From: Prorocentrum cordatum
Taxonomy: Eukaryota; Sar; Dinophyceae; Prorocentrales; Prorocentraceae
NCBI GenBank assembly: GCA_963575745.1
Contig: CAUYUJ010015723.1
Span: forward strand, 161,501-225,500
Length of the DNA: 64,000 nucleotides
Direction: 5' to 3'
The notes under the pieces were generated by a model, which was not told where the DNA came from, made no database searches, and saw nothing but the letters and a program-made list of their open reading frames with translations. The position numbers and the translations under genes were made by a program. Positions 31,561 through 43,280 of the stretch are shown piece after piece (positions within the stretch are counted from its first letter, which is position 1; each line of letters starts with the position of its first letter).

Positions 31561-34060
31561 ATGAAGTCGTTCCACAATCTGCGAGGACCACGCATCTGGT
31601 CAAAAGAGAAGCGGCGCATACATCCGACAGAGGAAAGCCAGATCGGGTCACAGGAAACGCTGTCGACTTGCCCGGCAGAATCTGGCCTATCCTCTGACGG
31701 CCATTGCCGGCACGATGAGCGGAAGAGCGCGGCCAGCGAGGCAGGAGTTATACCCAGAGCCTTGGCCCGACATCCTAGCACCGGCAGCAACGACAGCACG
31801 GGGAGCCGGAGACCCGCGGCACGACTGACAATGAATCACATGAAGTCCGTACGGGAGACTCTGCCTACGTTGAAGCCAGGCACGGTCGTGACCACAAAGA
31901 GTGCACGGGTCAACATGTTGGTCGTTCGTAACCCCAAGGAGTGGTCAGAGGGGGACGTGGACGGCGGCGTGGGCAAACCTGGGATAATATCTGCCATCGA
32001 TATAGTCGCAGGGGACTGCACGGTTTATTGGTACGAGTCTGGGCAGGTCAACAACTGCAGCATCGGCAGGAAGGGCGTGCTCTGCAAGCCGTGCGGCGCC
32101 ATCCCGGGGTCGCTTGGAGGGGACGACGGATTGGCGAACGTTGGCATGGTTCACTCCGCCATGGAGGCAATGAGGACTCTGTTCGGGGGCCGCGCTAAGA
32201 GAGGACACCAGACGGAAACACCAGTCGAGCCGTTTACTCGACACATCTCGCCGTTTGACCGGAAGATCTCGTACACGCAGTACGCGGAGAAGACGCAGAC
32301 GGCAATCATATTCGATTGGGACGACACGCTGTTCCCAACCACATACGTCAAGCACGATCTGGGCCTCTCCATCAATCATGGTCTGAAGGACCAGGCGCTC
32401 AGTCCCCGGAAGATGGTACGTGTCCAGACCGCTCTAGCGAGAGCCGCGTGCGCCGCTGGACGGCTCCTCCAGTTGGCGGACGAGCGCGGGAAGGTCGTCA
32501 TAGTGACTTTGGCCAGGAGTCCGTGGGTCACCGATTCCTGCAGGAATTTCTACCCTGGGATGGGCGAGCTCATCAAGAAGCTCGGTATCCAGATTGTGTA
32601 CGCGCGGGATGGCGAGCAGATTGAGCACAATAAGGTGAATTCGATGGCCGAGGATCAATTCGAGACGTTCTGGGCCGAGACGAAGGTTAGATTGGGTCGA
32701 TATGGCACACGCGGCCAGGGCCCCCTCGGTGAAACAATATCATGCAGTCCTGTTGAGGAGTATCCGAATTGTATGTGGGCATTCCCACAGTCTCCGGAAA
32801 ATCTCTGAGTTCTGAAATGTCCAAGGAAATCTCTCGAAAATTTGAGGGCTACAAATCCCTAGGGAATTATCTGGAAAATCCCCGCGGTGCTGGAATGTCC
32901 TGAAAATCTCCAGGGAACTCTCCGGAAAGTCTCCGGCGTGCAGAAATCTCGGGAAGAACTCCCGCAAATCCACGGCAAATCTCAGGCGTACATAAATCTC
33001 CAGAACATCTTGTACGGAAAAATGTCCGGCGAAGATTTCGTTGGAGATGTCTACGGCGCCAAGATTGTTTGGAGATTCGTTGGAAGATCTGAAGGCGCGA
33101 GGTTCTTTGGGGATTCGCCAGAAGGTTTTTACGGTGCCACGATTTGTTTGAAATTCGCGGGGAGATTTAATGGAGATCGGAGATTCGCTGGAAGATTTGT
33201 TTGAGATTCCAGGCGGTCGTGTTTGCCATAATAGATCCAGTCTGAACCGCAGGGCAGGGCCATCTCCAAGGTTCTGAGCGATGTTTATTCCCAGTACGAG
33301 GGGCAGTCCTGGAAGAACATCCTATCCGTGGGGGACTCACACTTTGAGCGGTACGGCACGATGGCCGCGACGATGCAGTATGCTGCAGTCCAGGGCCTGG
33401 CTAACGAGGAAAACAGAAGAAAGAAAGACTGTATAAACATACATGTTCGAAGGTCCCTGCGGACCTCCGAATGTGTGTTGGTTTCTACAGGGTTTCTTCC
33501 TCCAGGAGATCTGCCCGGGCAGTCTGCAGGCGACGGCGAGCGCGTGCGAGGGCTCGAAGGGGTCGACGCGGTCGTCGCTGTCTGTGTCGAGCGTGAAGAG
33601 CTTTGAGAGCAGGGGCAGTGGGAGGCGAATGTCGTGGGAGGGAACCGTCGGCGGCTACCAGGTCAAGGTCAGGACGAAGACCTTCAGGATGCTGGACGAT
33701 CCGACGGAAGAGGAGCTCATCCCGAAGAAGAAAACCGGGCACAAGCACAAGCACAACCTTTCGAGGGGCCGCGCGGATTTTTTGGTTCGGCGTTGGGCTC
33801 CTTTAACGGCGCCGCCCCTGGCGCGGTCCGCGCGCCATGGAGGGGAGTCCAGCGCCGATCCAAGAAGTACCTGCGGACCTCCGAAAGTTGATGCTTGCGC
33901 CGTTATTTCTGCTTCTATCATCGTGCAGATGTGTTTGATGTATCGGTGGCTCCCTCTGATGGTAGAGCTTGACGAAGGCTTCGACGTCGATCTCAACAGC
34001 CTCGACGGCGAGGCGGCGTTCGAGAAGGTCGAGAGCATGCTGTTCGGTCTCAAGGACTGA
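31561..34060 (+). CDS. MIB/HERC2-type domain plus HAD phosphatase-like protein, four inferred exons
   Basis: Inferred exons: 31561-32685, 33253-33408, 33491 (or 33506) to about 33730, and 33929-34060 (TGA at 34058), about 545-550 residues. The first in-frame ATG is 31561; 31831 is the next strong candidate and an upstream exon is possible. Residues about 115-178 resemble a MIB/HERC2 (SH3-like) domain: VRNPKEWSEGDVDGGVGKPG, then VYWYESGQVNNCSIGRKG. The HAD domain follows: motif I IIFDWDDTLF (D252, D254, T256), motif II VIVT (T316), motif IV ILSVGDSHFE with D403 in exon 2. This predicts an aspartate-based phosphatase; the substrate is unknown. The C-terminal tail (exons 3-4) has YQVKVRTKTFRMLDDPTEEE and MYRWLPLMVELDEGFDVDLN. 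Intron 1 is GT-AG (32686-33252). Intron 2 starts GAAAAC and intron 3 begins within an ambiguous AAGAAGAAAAC; both lack GT. All inferred joins keep phase 0 or an equivalent. Confidence 0.75.
32800..33215 (+). repeat. Repeats inside intron 1 of the HAD gene
   Basis: The left half has units of about 60-65 bases with GGAAAATCTC / AAATCTCCAGGGAACTC. The right half has GGAGATTCGTTGGAAGAT- and GGCGCCAAGATTG-type units of about 40-60 bases. They fill most of the 567-base intron. Confidence 0.65.
33409..33928 (+). other. Introns 2 and 3 sharing a 16-base core
   Basis: CCTGCGGACCTCCGAA occurs in intron 2 (33456-33471) and intron 3 (33870-33885). In intron 2 it is part of an AGGTCC-CTGC-GGACCT hairpin. 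Both introns also begin near GAAAAC. This is what related introner-type insertions would look like, but two members are too few to prove it. Confidence 0.5.
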
Positions 34061-34940
34061 GGCAGCGTGTTGTGTGTGTATCAGCAACGTGTGGGCCCCA
34101 ACCAGCAGGCAAATTCAATACGTCTTTGTTATGATAGTCTGCTGCACTGCGCGAAATGTGCCTCGGTTCCGAAACCCATAGTTGTGGGCGCTCACTAAAT
34201 GGGAGGTTCTCGTTGGTTGCCGTCATATAAAGGTTATGTTGTGGAGTGTTCCCGGGTTGCCCGGCCGGTGCAGGGGGGCAGGGTTGTGGTAAGATCGAGT
34301 GTTGTTCGAAGGTCCCGCGCGTCGAGACACTCGAACTTTCAAGCTGAGCCGGCCCGTTTCGCTTAAGTCAGCGTTCCAAGTCCTCGCAATTTTGATCAAC
34401 TGCTGAGGAGCAGTTCGAAGAGGAGGAGGAAGAGGAGGAGGAGGAGGAGGGGGAATGAGGGGGAGGAGGAGGAGCGTAGGAGAATGAGGAGGAGGAGGAA
34501 TAGGAGGATGAATCATAGTGCTCGCAGTACAGTCAGACAAGTACTTGTGTTGTCGATGCTTTCCATGCAATCCTCGTCGCCAAGGCTGGACTCGGCTCGA
34601 TCGTGACTTGTGATACCGGCTGGTGTTCTGCCGACGAAGTGTGTTCACGGGTCTGTTCGCGCCCAAAGTGCGGGGATGTCTCGAATGGCCGGTTTGGGAG
34701 GTGGGCGTGTGTGTTATCAGAGCTGCATGGTCCTCGCTGCCCACTTTTGCGTTCTATGAGGCTGTTCTGGACCCCTCCAGGGCTTTCCTTGGCTGGCGGG
34801 GGGGGGGGGGGGCAGGGCACCTGAGCCCGGGTGCCTGGGTCGCCAGGGGCAGCCCCAGGCGACCCCGGCAGCCCCAACGGCGGTGCCAGGGAAGTGCCAG
34901 GGAGGGATTGCCTTCAAAAGAGCTCGGTGCATGCCCCACA
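34061..34940. other. 3' flank of the HAD gene; no further gene recognised
   Basis: Contains a GGAGGAGGA tract at 34410-34510 and a G-run at about 34798-34812. No poly(A) signal is obvious, which is usual for dinoflagellates. Confidence 0.45.
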
Positions 34941-34944
34941 GAGG

Positions 34945-35425
34945 CTCTGGCCCGTTTCACCTCAGACATCCTCGGAACCTTGGGTTCTGGGATGCCTTGA
35001 CTTGAGATGTTCTGGCCCGTTTCACCTGAGACCTCCTCACAATATGATTTTCAAGATGTGGTTGTTGAGGTGCTCTGCCCGTGTCGCCTGAGACATCCTC
35101 GGACTCCCTCGGAACCCCTTCGAGATGCCCTGACTTGAGGTGCTCTGGCCGGTTTAGCCTGAGATCCCCTCACGACTCTGCGTTTCAAGATGCGGTTCGC
35201 GGGGTGTTCAGGCCCGTTACGATGGAGGCATCTTCGGAACCCCTTCGAGATGCCCTGACTTCTGTCAGGTGCTCTAGCCCATTCATTCCGCTTGAGACAT
35301 CATCCCAGCTCTTGGTTCCAAGATGCGGTTCTCGAGGTGCTCAGGCCCGTTTCGCCTGAGACATCCTCGAAACCCTGGGCTCCGAAATGCCCTGACTTGA
35401 GGCACTCTGGCCCGTTTCGCCTGAC
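34945..35425 (+). repeat. Tandem repeat of the GCCCGTTTCGCCTGAGACATCC family
   Basis: About seven units of 55-110 bases, each with GGCCCGTTTCRCCTGAGACA, TCCTC, GGAACCC and GAGATGCCCTGACTTGAGG. The core is related to the 70-bp array at 19.56-19.98 kb and to single cores at 20.99 and 43.76 kb. Confidence 0.8.
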
Positions 35426-35545
35426 AAATCTTGGGGTCCTCGGAACTGGGTCCGATCGTCACGGCCGCGCGATTCGGGGGATGCCAGCCCACCCCAGGAA
35501 CGCTCTTGGCGGGGCCGCGGTCGATAAAATTAGGTTTTCTGCGGA

Positions 35546-36746
35546 TCAGCGGCCTGTGCGGGCATGTGCGGACCGTGGCCTCCCTTATTCGGGATTCTCG
35601 GGGGCACATGTTCGTGACCCCGGTGTTACGCTTGAAGGTGATATCGAGGGAGGTCTTGCTGGGGTTCCCCCCGGTGCGGGGGAGGACCAGGGACCAAGAG
35701 GCCGGTAACAGAACAAACGGGTGCTTAGATCCATTTGCCCCTTCACGATATGTACTGTTCCACCTGCCTCGCGCTCTTGGCTGACGCACGGCTGCGCCCA
35801 GGAGCCTGCGCACATGCCCGTACGTGCTTTTTGCGGCAGACTTGGTGCATAATGTTTGAATACTGCCCATTCTGGGGAGTCACGGAGTCACAGTTTTGAA
35901 ATGTTGCCCCTTCTGGGGGCACGGCTGCCAGGTTGGTGATGGCCAGCATGGTCCTCCTCATCCCGTCCAGTCCTTATAGAGCTGCACGGATCCGCGGCGT
36001 CGCATAGCGAGGTGTTGGCTCAGGGGGAAGACCCTCCAGCCGCCTTTTGTGACACACTTGGCGAGCCATGGCCACGATCTGTTTCCGGTGCAGCACTCAG
36101 CTCCGCGCCCCAAGCGTTCCGCACGTCGTCAGAGGTGCGAGCGCGGAGGCGCTGCAGAGGCGTCGCAGGCCTCCGAAGGGGGGCGGCGCGCGTGCCTCGG
36201 GCGGGCGGGCGGGCGCGGCGGCGAGGGCCTCCGCGCCGCGACGCTCGGGCTCGGCGGCGCGGCCCCCGCGAGAGGCGCCCGGCCGGGAACGTGCCGCAAC
36301 TTTGGATCGCTAATCCATGTTTGCGCGCCCGGCCGGGAGCGGCGGTGGTATGTTGCTTCGCTGGCTTGTGGGCAACTGCTTACCCGGAGACCCAGGTAAC
36401 GATCCCCCTCGGGAGCCTTGAGACGGGGGTCAATGCAAACGGGGGTCAGCCAGAGCGCCCGATCTTGCAGGATCTTGCAGAGCCAGGGTCGCATTGACCC
36501 GGGCTTGGGTGTGGGCTTGGGTGCAGGATCTTGCAGGGTCTTGCAGGATTCTGCAGGGCTTGATTGACCCAGGTTTGGATTGACCCGGGTCAGAAGGTCC
36601 CCGAGCCCCTTCGGCATCTGCAACACAAAAATCAGAGAAGAAATCCCAGAGGGGGGGAGGACCGCCGAGCGATACCGCTAGCGCCCAGCACAATCAAAGT
36701 ATTTGCATATTGCGAAGGCCTTACGGCCGGTGCCGCCGACCCTGAA

Positions 36747-36806
<60 letters not shown>

Positions 36807-37682
36807 TCTTGGGGGCCTCTTGGGGGTAGTTTGTGGGCCTCTTGGGAAGCTCTTAGGGGCCGCTTGGAAGCCTCGTGGGGGCCTCTTGGGGCTTCCTGGG
36901 GGTCTCTTGGAGGGGGCCTGGGACGTCTTGGAGGCTTCTTGGACGGTCTTGGGGCTATCGTGGGCGTTTTCGGCCGATCTTTGGGCGACTCGGGGCCCTC
37001 TTGGGCCGTCTCGGGGGCCATCTTGGGCATTCGGACCTCATTTGGAGTGTTTTCGAAGTTTCTAGGCCGCCCGAGGGAAAACGAATCTGCCCCCCCACCC
37101 CCCCCGGGACCCCCCCCGGGACCCCCCCGAGACCCCCCCCCCTGGGGAAGGGAAAGGGACTTCCCTTCGACTCGATTACGACACTGCTATATTTTTCTCT
37201 CGCTCACGAGCTTGAGAAGGAAGCTGCAGGGAAAGGGGACGACGGAGGCGACGACCGACGGAGACGACGACTCGAACAGCCAAGCCCCTCGCACACGCCG
37301 ACAGGGTCGGCGGATTTCCTCGGGGGGCGGCGGGAGCAGGATGCATAAGGAAGCCCAGTGGCCAGGAGAGGTCTCAAGATTCCCCCAGACAGTCCGGATC
37401 CATGAGACAGCCCTGAGACACGGTTTTCATACGATGCAACGCCACCCCCAAAAAACATGAAATACACTCGAAAGTATTGAACAACTTGTATGGGGAACCA
37501 TCGACAAACCATCGATCGCACCTCCATCCTCGATCGAGCCTCCATCCTCGATCCTGAGACTCCCAGAGAAGTGATTCACTCTCAGAGACGCACATCAATG
37601 CCTCGACGTGAGGCGCGGATTACAGGCTGAAGCAAAGTTGTCAGGCCGAACTACAGTTGCCAGCCTTGCTAATCCCTGAGGG
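35546..37682 (+). repeat. ~2.14-kb tandem segmental duplication, unit 1
   Basis: Starts TCAGCGGCCTGTGCGGGCAT. Contains, in order, a GGTGTTACGCTTGAAGGTG block, a very GC-rich block (36120-36300), GGGTCAG/TTGCAGGATCTTGC repeats (36420-36610), a (GAC)n run near 36750-36805, a GGCCTCTTGGG array (36806-37050) and poly-C blocks (37090-37140). Repeated at 37683 with only scattered substitutions and small indels. No recognised gene in the unit despite many frames. Confidence 0.93.
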
Positions 37683-38883
37683 TCAGCGGCCTGTGCGGGC
37701 ATGTGCGGACCGTGGCCTCCCTTATTCGGGATTCTCGGGGGCACATGTTCGTGACCCCGGTGTTACGCTTGAAGGTGATATCGAGGGAGGTCTTGCTGGG
37801 GTTCCCCCCGGTGCGGGGGAGGACCAGGGACCAAGAGGCCGGTAACAGAACAAACGGGTGCTTAGATCCATTTGCCCCTTCACGATATGTACTGTTCCAC
37901 CTGTCTCGCGCTCTTGGCTGACGCACGGCTGCGCCCAGGAGCCTGCGCACATGCCCGTACGTGCTTTTTGCGGCAGACTGGGTGCATAATGTTTGAATAC
38001 TGCCCATTCTGGGGAGTCACGGAGTCACAGTTTTGAAATGTTGCCCCTTCTGGGGGCACGGCTGCCAGGTTGGTGATGGCCAGCATGGTCCTCCTCATCC
38101 CGTCCAGTCCTTATAGAGCTGCACGGATCCGCGGCGTCGCATAGCGAGGTGTTGGCTCAGGGGGAAGACCCTCCAGCCGCCTTTTGTGACACACTTGGCG
38201 AGCCATGGCCACGATCTGTTTCCGGTGCAGCACTCAGCTCCGCGCCCCAAGCGTTCCGCACGTCGTCAGAGGTGCGAGCGCGGAGGCGCTGCAGAGGCGT
38301 CGCAGGCCTCCGAAGGGGGGCGGCGCGCGTGCCTCGGGCGGGCGGGCGGGCGCGGCGGCGAGGGCCTCCGCGCCGCGACGCTCGGGCTCGGCGGCGCGGC
38401 CCCCGCGAGAGGCGCCCGGCCGGGAACGTGCCGCAATTTTGGATCGCTAATCCATGTTTGCGCGCCCGGCCGGGAGCGGCGGTGGTATGTTGCTTCGCTG
38501 GCTTGTTGGCAACTGCTTACCCGGAGACCCAGGTAACGATCCCCCTCGGGAGCCTTGAGACGGGGGTCATTGCAAACGGGGGTCAGCCAGAGCGCCCGAT
38601 CTTGCAGGATCTTGCAGAGCCAGGGTCGCATTGACCCGGGCTTGGGTGTGGGCTTGGGTGCAGGATCTTGCAGGGTCTTGCAGGATTCTGCAGGGCTTGA
38701 TTGACCCAGGTTTGGATTGACCCGGGTCAGAAGGTCCCCGAGCCCCTTCGGCATCTGCAACACAAAAATCAGAGAAGAAATCCCAGAGGGGGGGAGGACC
38801 GCCGAGCGATACCGCTAGCGCCCAGCACAATCAAAGTATTTGCATATTGCGAAGGCCTTACGGCCGGTGCCGCCGACCCTAAA

Positions 38884-38947
<64 letters not shown>

Positions 38948-39832
38948 CGCTCTTGGGGGCCTCTTGGGGGTAGTTTGTGGGCCTCTTGGGAAGCTCTTAG
39001 GGGCCGCTTGGAAGCCTCGTGGGGGCCTCTTGGGGCTTCCTGGGGGTCTCTTGGAGGGGGCCTGGGACGTCTTGGAGGCTTCTTGGACGGTCTTGGGGCT
39101 ATCTTGGGCGTTTTCGGCCGATCTTTGGGCGACTCGGGGCCCTCTTGGGCCGTCTCGGGGGCCATCTTGGGCATTCGGACCTCATTTGGAGTGTTTTCGA
39201 AGTTTCTAGGCCGCCCGAGGAAAACGAATCTGCCCCCCCACCCCCCCCGGGACCCCCCCCGGGACCCCCCCGAGACCCCCCCCCCTGGGGAAGGGATCAA
39301 GGGAAGGGGCTTCCCTTCGACTCGATTACGACACTGCTAGATTTTTCTCTCGCTCACGAGCTTGAGAAGGAAGCTGCAGGGAAAGGGGACGACGGAGGCG
39401 ACGACCGACGGAGACGACGACTCGAACAGCCAAGCCCCTCGCACACGCCGACAGGGTCGGCGGATTTCCTCGGGGGGCGGCGGGAGCAGGATGCATAAGG
39501 AAGCCCAGTGGCCAGGAGAGGTCTCAAGATTCCCCCAGACAGTCCGGATCCATGAGACAGCCCTGAGACACGGTTTTCATACGATGCAACGCCACCCCCA
39601 AAAAACATGAAATACACTCGAAAGTATTGAACAACTTGTATGGGGAACCATCGACAAACCATCGATCGCACCTCCATCCTCGATCGAGCCTCCATCCTCG
39701 ATCCTGAGACTCCCAGAGAAGTGATTCACTCTCAGAGACGCACATCAATGCCTCGACGTGAGGCGCGGATTACAGGCTGAAGCAAAGTTGTCAGGCCGAA
39801 CTACAGTTGCCAGCCTTGCTAATCCCTGAGGG
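37683..39832 (+). repeat. ~2.15-kb tandem segmental duplication, unit 2
   Basis: Offset 2137 bases from unit 1 up to the (GAC)n run, then 2150 after it; the 13-base difference comes from the (GAC)n run and a short insertion near 39297. Substitutions such as CCTGCCTCGC to CCTGTCTCGC and AGACTTGGTG to AGACTGGGTG distinguish it from unit 1 and are shared with unit 3. Confidence 0.95.
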
Positions 39833-40860
39833 TCAGCGGCCTGTGCGGGCATGTGCGGACCGTGGCCTCCCTTATTCGGGATTCTCGGGGGCACATGTTC
39901 GTGACCCCGGTGTTACGCTTGAAGGTGATATCGAGGGAGGTCTTGCTGGGGTTCCCCCCGGTGCGGGGGAGGACCAGGGACCAAGAGGCCGGTAACAGAA
40001 CAAACGGGTGCTTAGATCCATTTGCCCCTTCACGATATGTACTGTTCCACCTGTCTCGCGCTCTTGGCTGACGCACGGCTGCGCCCAGGAGCCTGCGCAC
40101 ATGCCCGTACGTGCTTTTTGCGGCAGACTGGGTGCATAATGTTTGAATACTGCCCATTCTGGGGAGTCACGGAGTCACAGTTTTGAAATGTTGCCCCTTC
40201 TGGGGGCACGGCTGCCAGGTTGGTGATGGCCAGCATGGTCCTCCTCATCCCGTCCAGTCCTTATAGAGCTGCACGGATCCGCGGCGTCGCATAGCGAGGT
40301 GTTGGCTCAGGGGGAAGACCCTCCAGCCGCCTTTTGTGACACACTTGGCGAGCCATGGCCACGATCTGTTTCCGGTGCAGCACTCAGCTCCGCGCCCCAA
40401 GCGTTCCGCACGTCGTCAGAGGTGCGAGCGCGGAGGCGCTGCAGAGGCGTCGCAGGCCTCCGAAGGGGGGCGGCGCGCGTGCCTCGGGCGGGCGGGCGGG
40501 CGCGGCGGCGAGGGCCTCCGCGCCGCGACGCTCGGGCTCGGCGGCGCGGCCCCCGCGAGAGGCGCCCGGCCGGGAACGTGCCGCAACTTTTTGTTTGGTC
40601 CGTCCTCGACGCCCCTTTCGGCCGAGAGGAAATCGCCATCGTTTCCAGATGGAGGGGTTGGCCCCGTGGAGCCATGCGGTCGCAAACATGGATCAAGGGG
40701 GCGTGGATTAGCGACGGTTCCCGCTTCCAAGGGAAATCGTGGATTTCCGCCGCTGAGCGAGGCGGCACCGGTCGCATTTTGGGGCGGGCACCTCCCCCGA
40801 TCCATAGACTTGGCGACGGCGCGCCAAATGCATGGATCGCTAATCCATGTTTGCGCGCCC
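39833..40860 (+). repeat. Tandem segmental duplication, unit 3 (partial, with extra 243 bp)
   Basis: Identical to unit 2 in layout up to CCGCAACTTT at 40590. Then 243 bases absent from units 1 and 2 follow (40591-40833), then a 27-base return to unit sequence starting GGATCGCTAATCCATG (40834-40860), after which similarity ends. Within the extra segment GCGTGGATTAGCGACG (40704 on) is inverted relative to the GATCGCTAATCCATG at 40835. Confidence 0.9.
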
Positions 40861-42324
40861 CCGATGAAAAGCCCCCCCCAGATGTCGCCGAGGCCCTCGC
40901 AGACCCCGCGTCAAGCGGTCAATCCGTGGCCGCCGCGCCCCGGCGGCCCAGCGGAAGGAAGCCATGGGGGAGTTTGTTCGGAAACGCCGCGGACATCGCA
41001 ACAAGCTCCCCTGGGCAATTTGCCCTCATGGCTATCCGCCTCGCAACCCCAACAGCATCCGCTGGCGCGTTGGCCGTGGATTCAAATTATGGCCATGGTC
41101 TGGCCCGATGGATCGGTGAAGTTGGGGCCTCGTATTCTACAGCGACAAGAGGAAGGGCCGCATAAGACAAGGATAGACGTCTTGGACCGAGGACCTTCTC
41201 CAACCTACAACGTCAAGGCGACTTCGCACCTCCACCTCGCCCTTCGCGCGACCCCAGAGCCATCACTTCGCGTAAGTCTCAGAACAGGTTTTTCAGACGC
41301 TACGTCTGCGGCCCGAGGTCACCATCATACACAGATGCGGCGCGGGCGAACTCACACCACCTTCATTCACACGCGCGTGCTCCTCCAGTGCCTCTCCTAA
41401 GAGCACGAGTGATCTACCCGTCAGAAGGTGAGCTTTTGCCGCGCCGCGTCGCGCGCCTCTAGGTCCAGGTCAAACAACGACGGAGTATCCCTGCTGAGTG
41501 TAGAATGTGTTTGGTGGGTGGACAGTCATGGTTCCCTTCTTCGTTTGCCCTTTTTCTCCGCCAGAGCTGTTCGATCGCCCGCGCAATCTCGACTAAAATA
41601 GAAAATGCAGCAAACCCACGAACTCCAGAACCAACTTCCGAACTTCTACCGAACAACCCCCCGAAGAATAACCGAACAAACCTCGCAAAAGCCCCGCAAT
41701 CGACACGTTGTTGCCGCTGTGCTTTCTCTCGCACAGTTTCCAACCCCGTATTTATATTATCTCCTCTTCCTTTCCCCTCCTCCTCGTCATCCGTGTGCTC
41801 CTCCTCCTCCACATCCCCTCTCCCCCTCTCCTCCACTTGCTGCTTCTCCTCTTGTTTTCCCTCCCTCATGCTGGATACTAGAGCTGGGACGCTGCATCAC
41901 GACACGACAGGTGGTGGATTGCCACGCCGTGCGTTTGTTGCCGTTGTTGCCTTCTGGCGTCTGTTGCTTCGCATTTGCGGCGTCCCTCCTGTTTCGTCCC
42001 GTCCTCTTTCTATCCTCTAGTTTCGGGTTTGTTCGCGCCGCGGTTGTCGGTTGAGAGGAAGCAATAATGAGAGAAAGGGAGGAAAAGAGGAAGAGAGAAG
42101 AGGTAGAGGAAAGTGGGAGGAGGGATGATAGACCATGTGTGAAGGGATCCTGTCCCACGGGAGAGGGCAGAGGCAAGGGGGAATATGACATCCTACTCGC
42201 CCCCCACTCATTCTTGCCCATTGTACGACTGTTTCTCTATCCGCCGACGTTTGCGCTAGCCATATATATATATATGAATATATAAACAACTCCTCGGGAC
42301 ATGCGCTATGAAACGGGAAGCAGT
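40861..42324. other. Flank of the duplication; no gene recognised
   Basis: A plus-strand frame of 354 codons (40336-41400) continues from unit 3 into unique sequence, with mixed composition and no motif I recognise. 41740-41870 is CTCCTC-rich; 42065-42120 is GAGAGGAA-rich; 42260-42285 is TATATA. Confidence 0.45.
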
Positions 42325-43280
42325 GGACACTGGAGGAGGAGTAGGATAGGAGGTGGTGGATGAGCGGGAGGAAGACGAAGGGAAAATATCACTGGGAGGG
42401 GGAGGCGGAGGAAGAGAAACAACAGCAGGAGTAGCAGGAGGAGGGGAAGCGGCAAGAGGACCTGGGGAAGGAGGGGTTGAGGAAAGGAAGGGGGGCGACA
42501 ACGACGAGAAAGTTCTCGGATCCTGAACTGTTTTTCGCGCTGGGGCGACAGCGTCATCCTGAACGATAAGAGCAAAGCGCCGGTCCTGAAATGAGGCCAG
42601 CGCTGCAGCTGAGGCACCATTTTGCAGGACCGAGAGCGATTGATAGGAACGAACAGCGCACGAGTTTAAAAGTCGCGCGTGTAATAAATCATACGAGGAG
42701 GGAATGGGATATGTATCTTCAATAAAGAATCAGGGAAGAGAGGAGAGTAGTACTCTCATTGATTTAGTGTACGGAAGGAAGCTACAACTCCCACCCATCT
42801 TTTCTGGTTGCGGACAGTGTTTCTCTATCAGCCGCCAGGTGCCATCGCGGACCTGGAACCCCAAACACGGACCCGTCGCGTGATGCGCGATAACAAAAGG
42901 GAGTTGTGTACATTGTATAAGAAGGAGGAGGAGGAGGAGGTGGTGGATGAGCAGGAGGATGTTCAGGAGGAGGCGGATGGGAAAAGGAGGAGGGGAAGAG
43001 GAATATGATGGATAAGGAGGAGCAGGATGATGATTGGGAGGAGGAAGCGGAGGAGGAGGAGGAGAAGAAACAGCAGCAGGAGTAGCAGGAGCGTAAGAAG
43101 CAGAGAGGACCAGGGGGATGGGGGAGGAGGGGAGAGGAGGGGGGCGACAGCGACGAAACATGATCTGGATTTAGATGTGTGGCCCGCGTCGGGGCAAGAC
43201 CGCTGCTCTGAGCGACGGGGGCAACGCGCCGGTCCTGAAGTGAGGCCAGCGCTGCAGCGAGAGCACCACTGTGAAGCATC
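42325..43280 (+). repeat. Diverged direct duplication, ~300-bp copies at 42325-42640 and 42915-43280
   Basis: Both copies run from GGAGGTGGTGGATGAGC through GAAACAACAGCAGGAGTAGC (GAAACAGCAGCAGGAGTAGC) and GGGGGGCGACAACGACGA to GCGCCGGTCCTGAAATGAGG and CCAGCGCTGCAG. The intervening 270 bases are unrelated. Confidence 0.8.

Noticed and set aside
35546-41400. GC-rich frames (161, 288 and 354 codons) in the 2.14-kb repeats as genes
   Set aside because: Arg/Ala/Gly-rich through GC content, differing between frames without motif or splice support; duplication alone would copy them unchanged.
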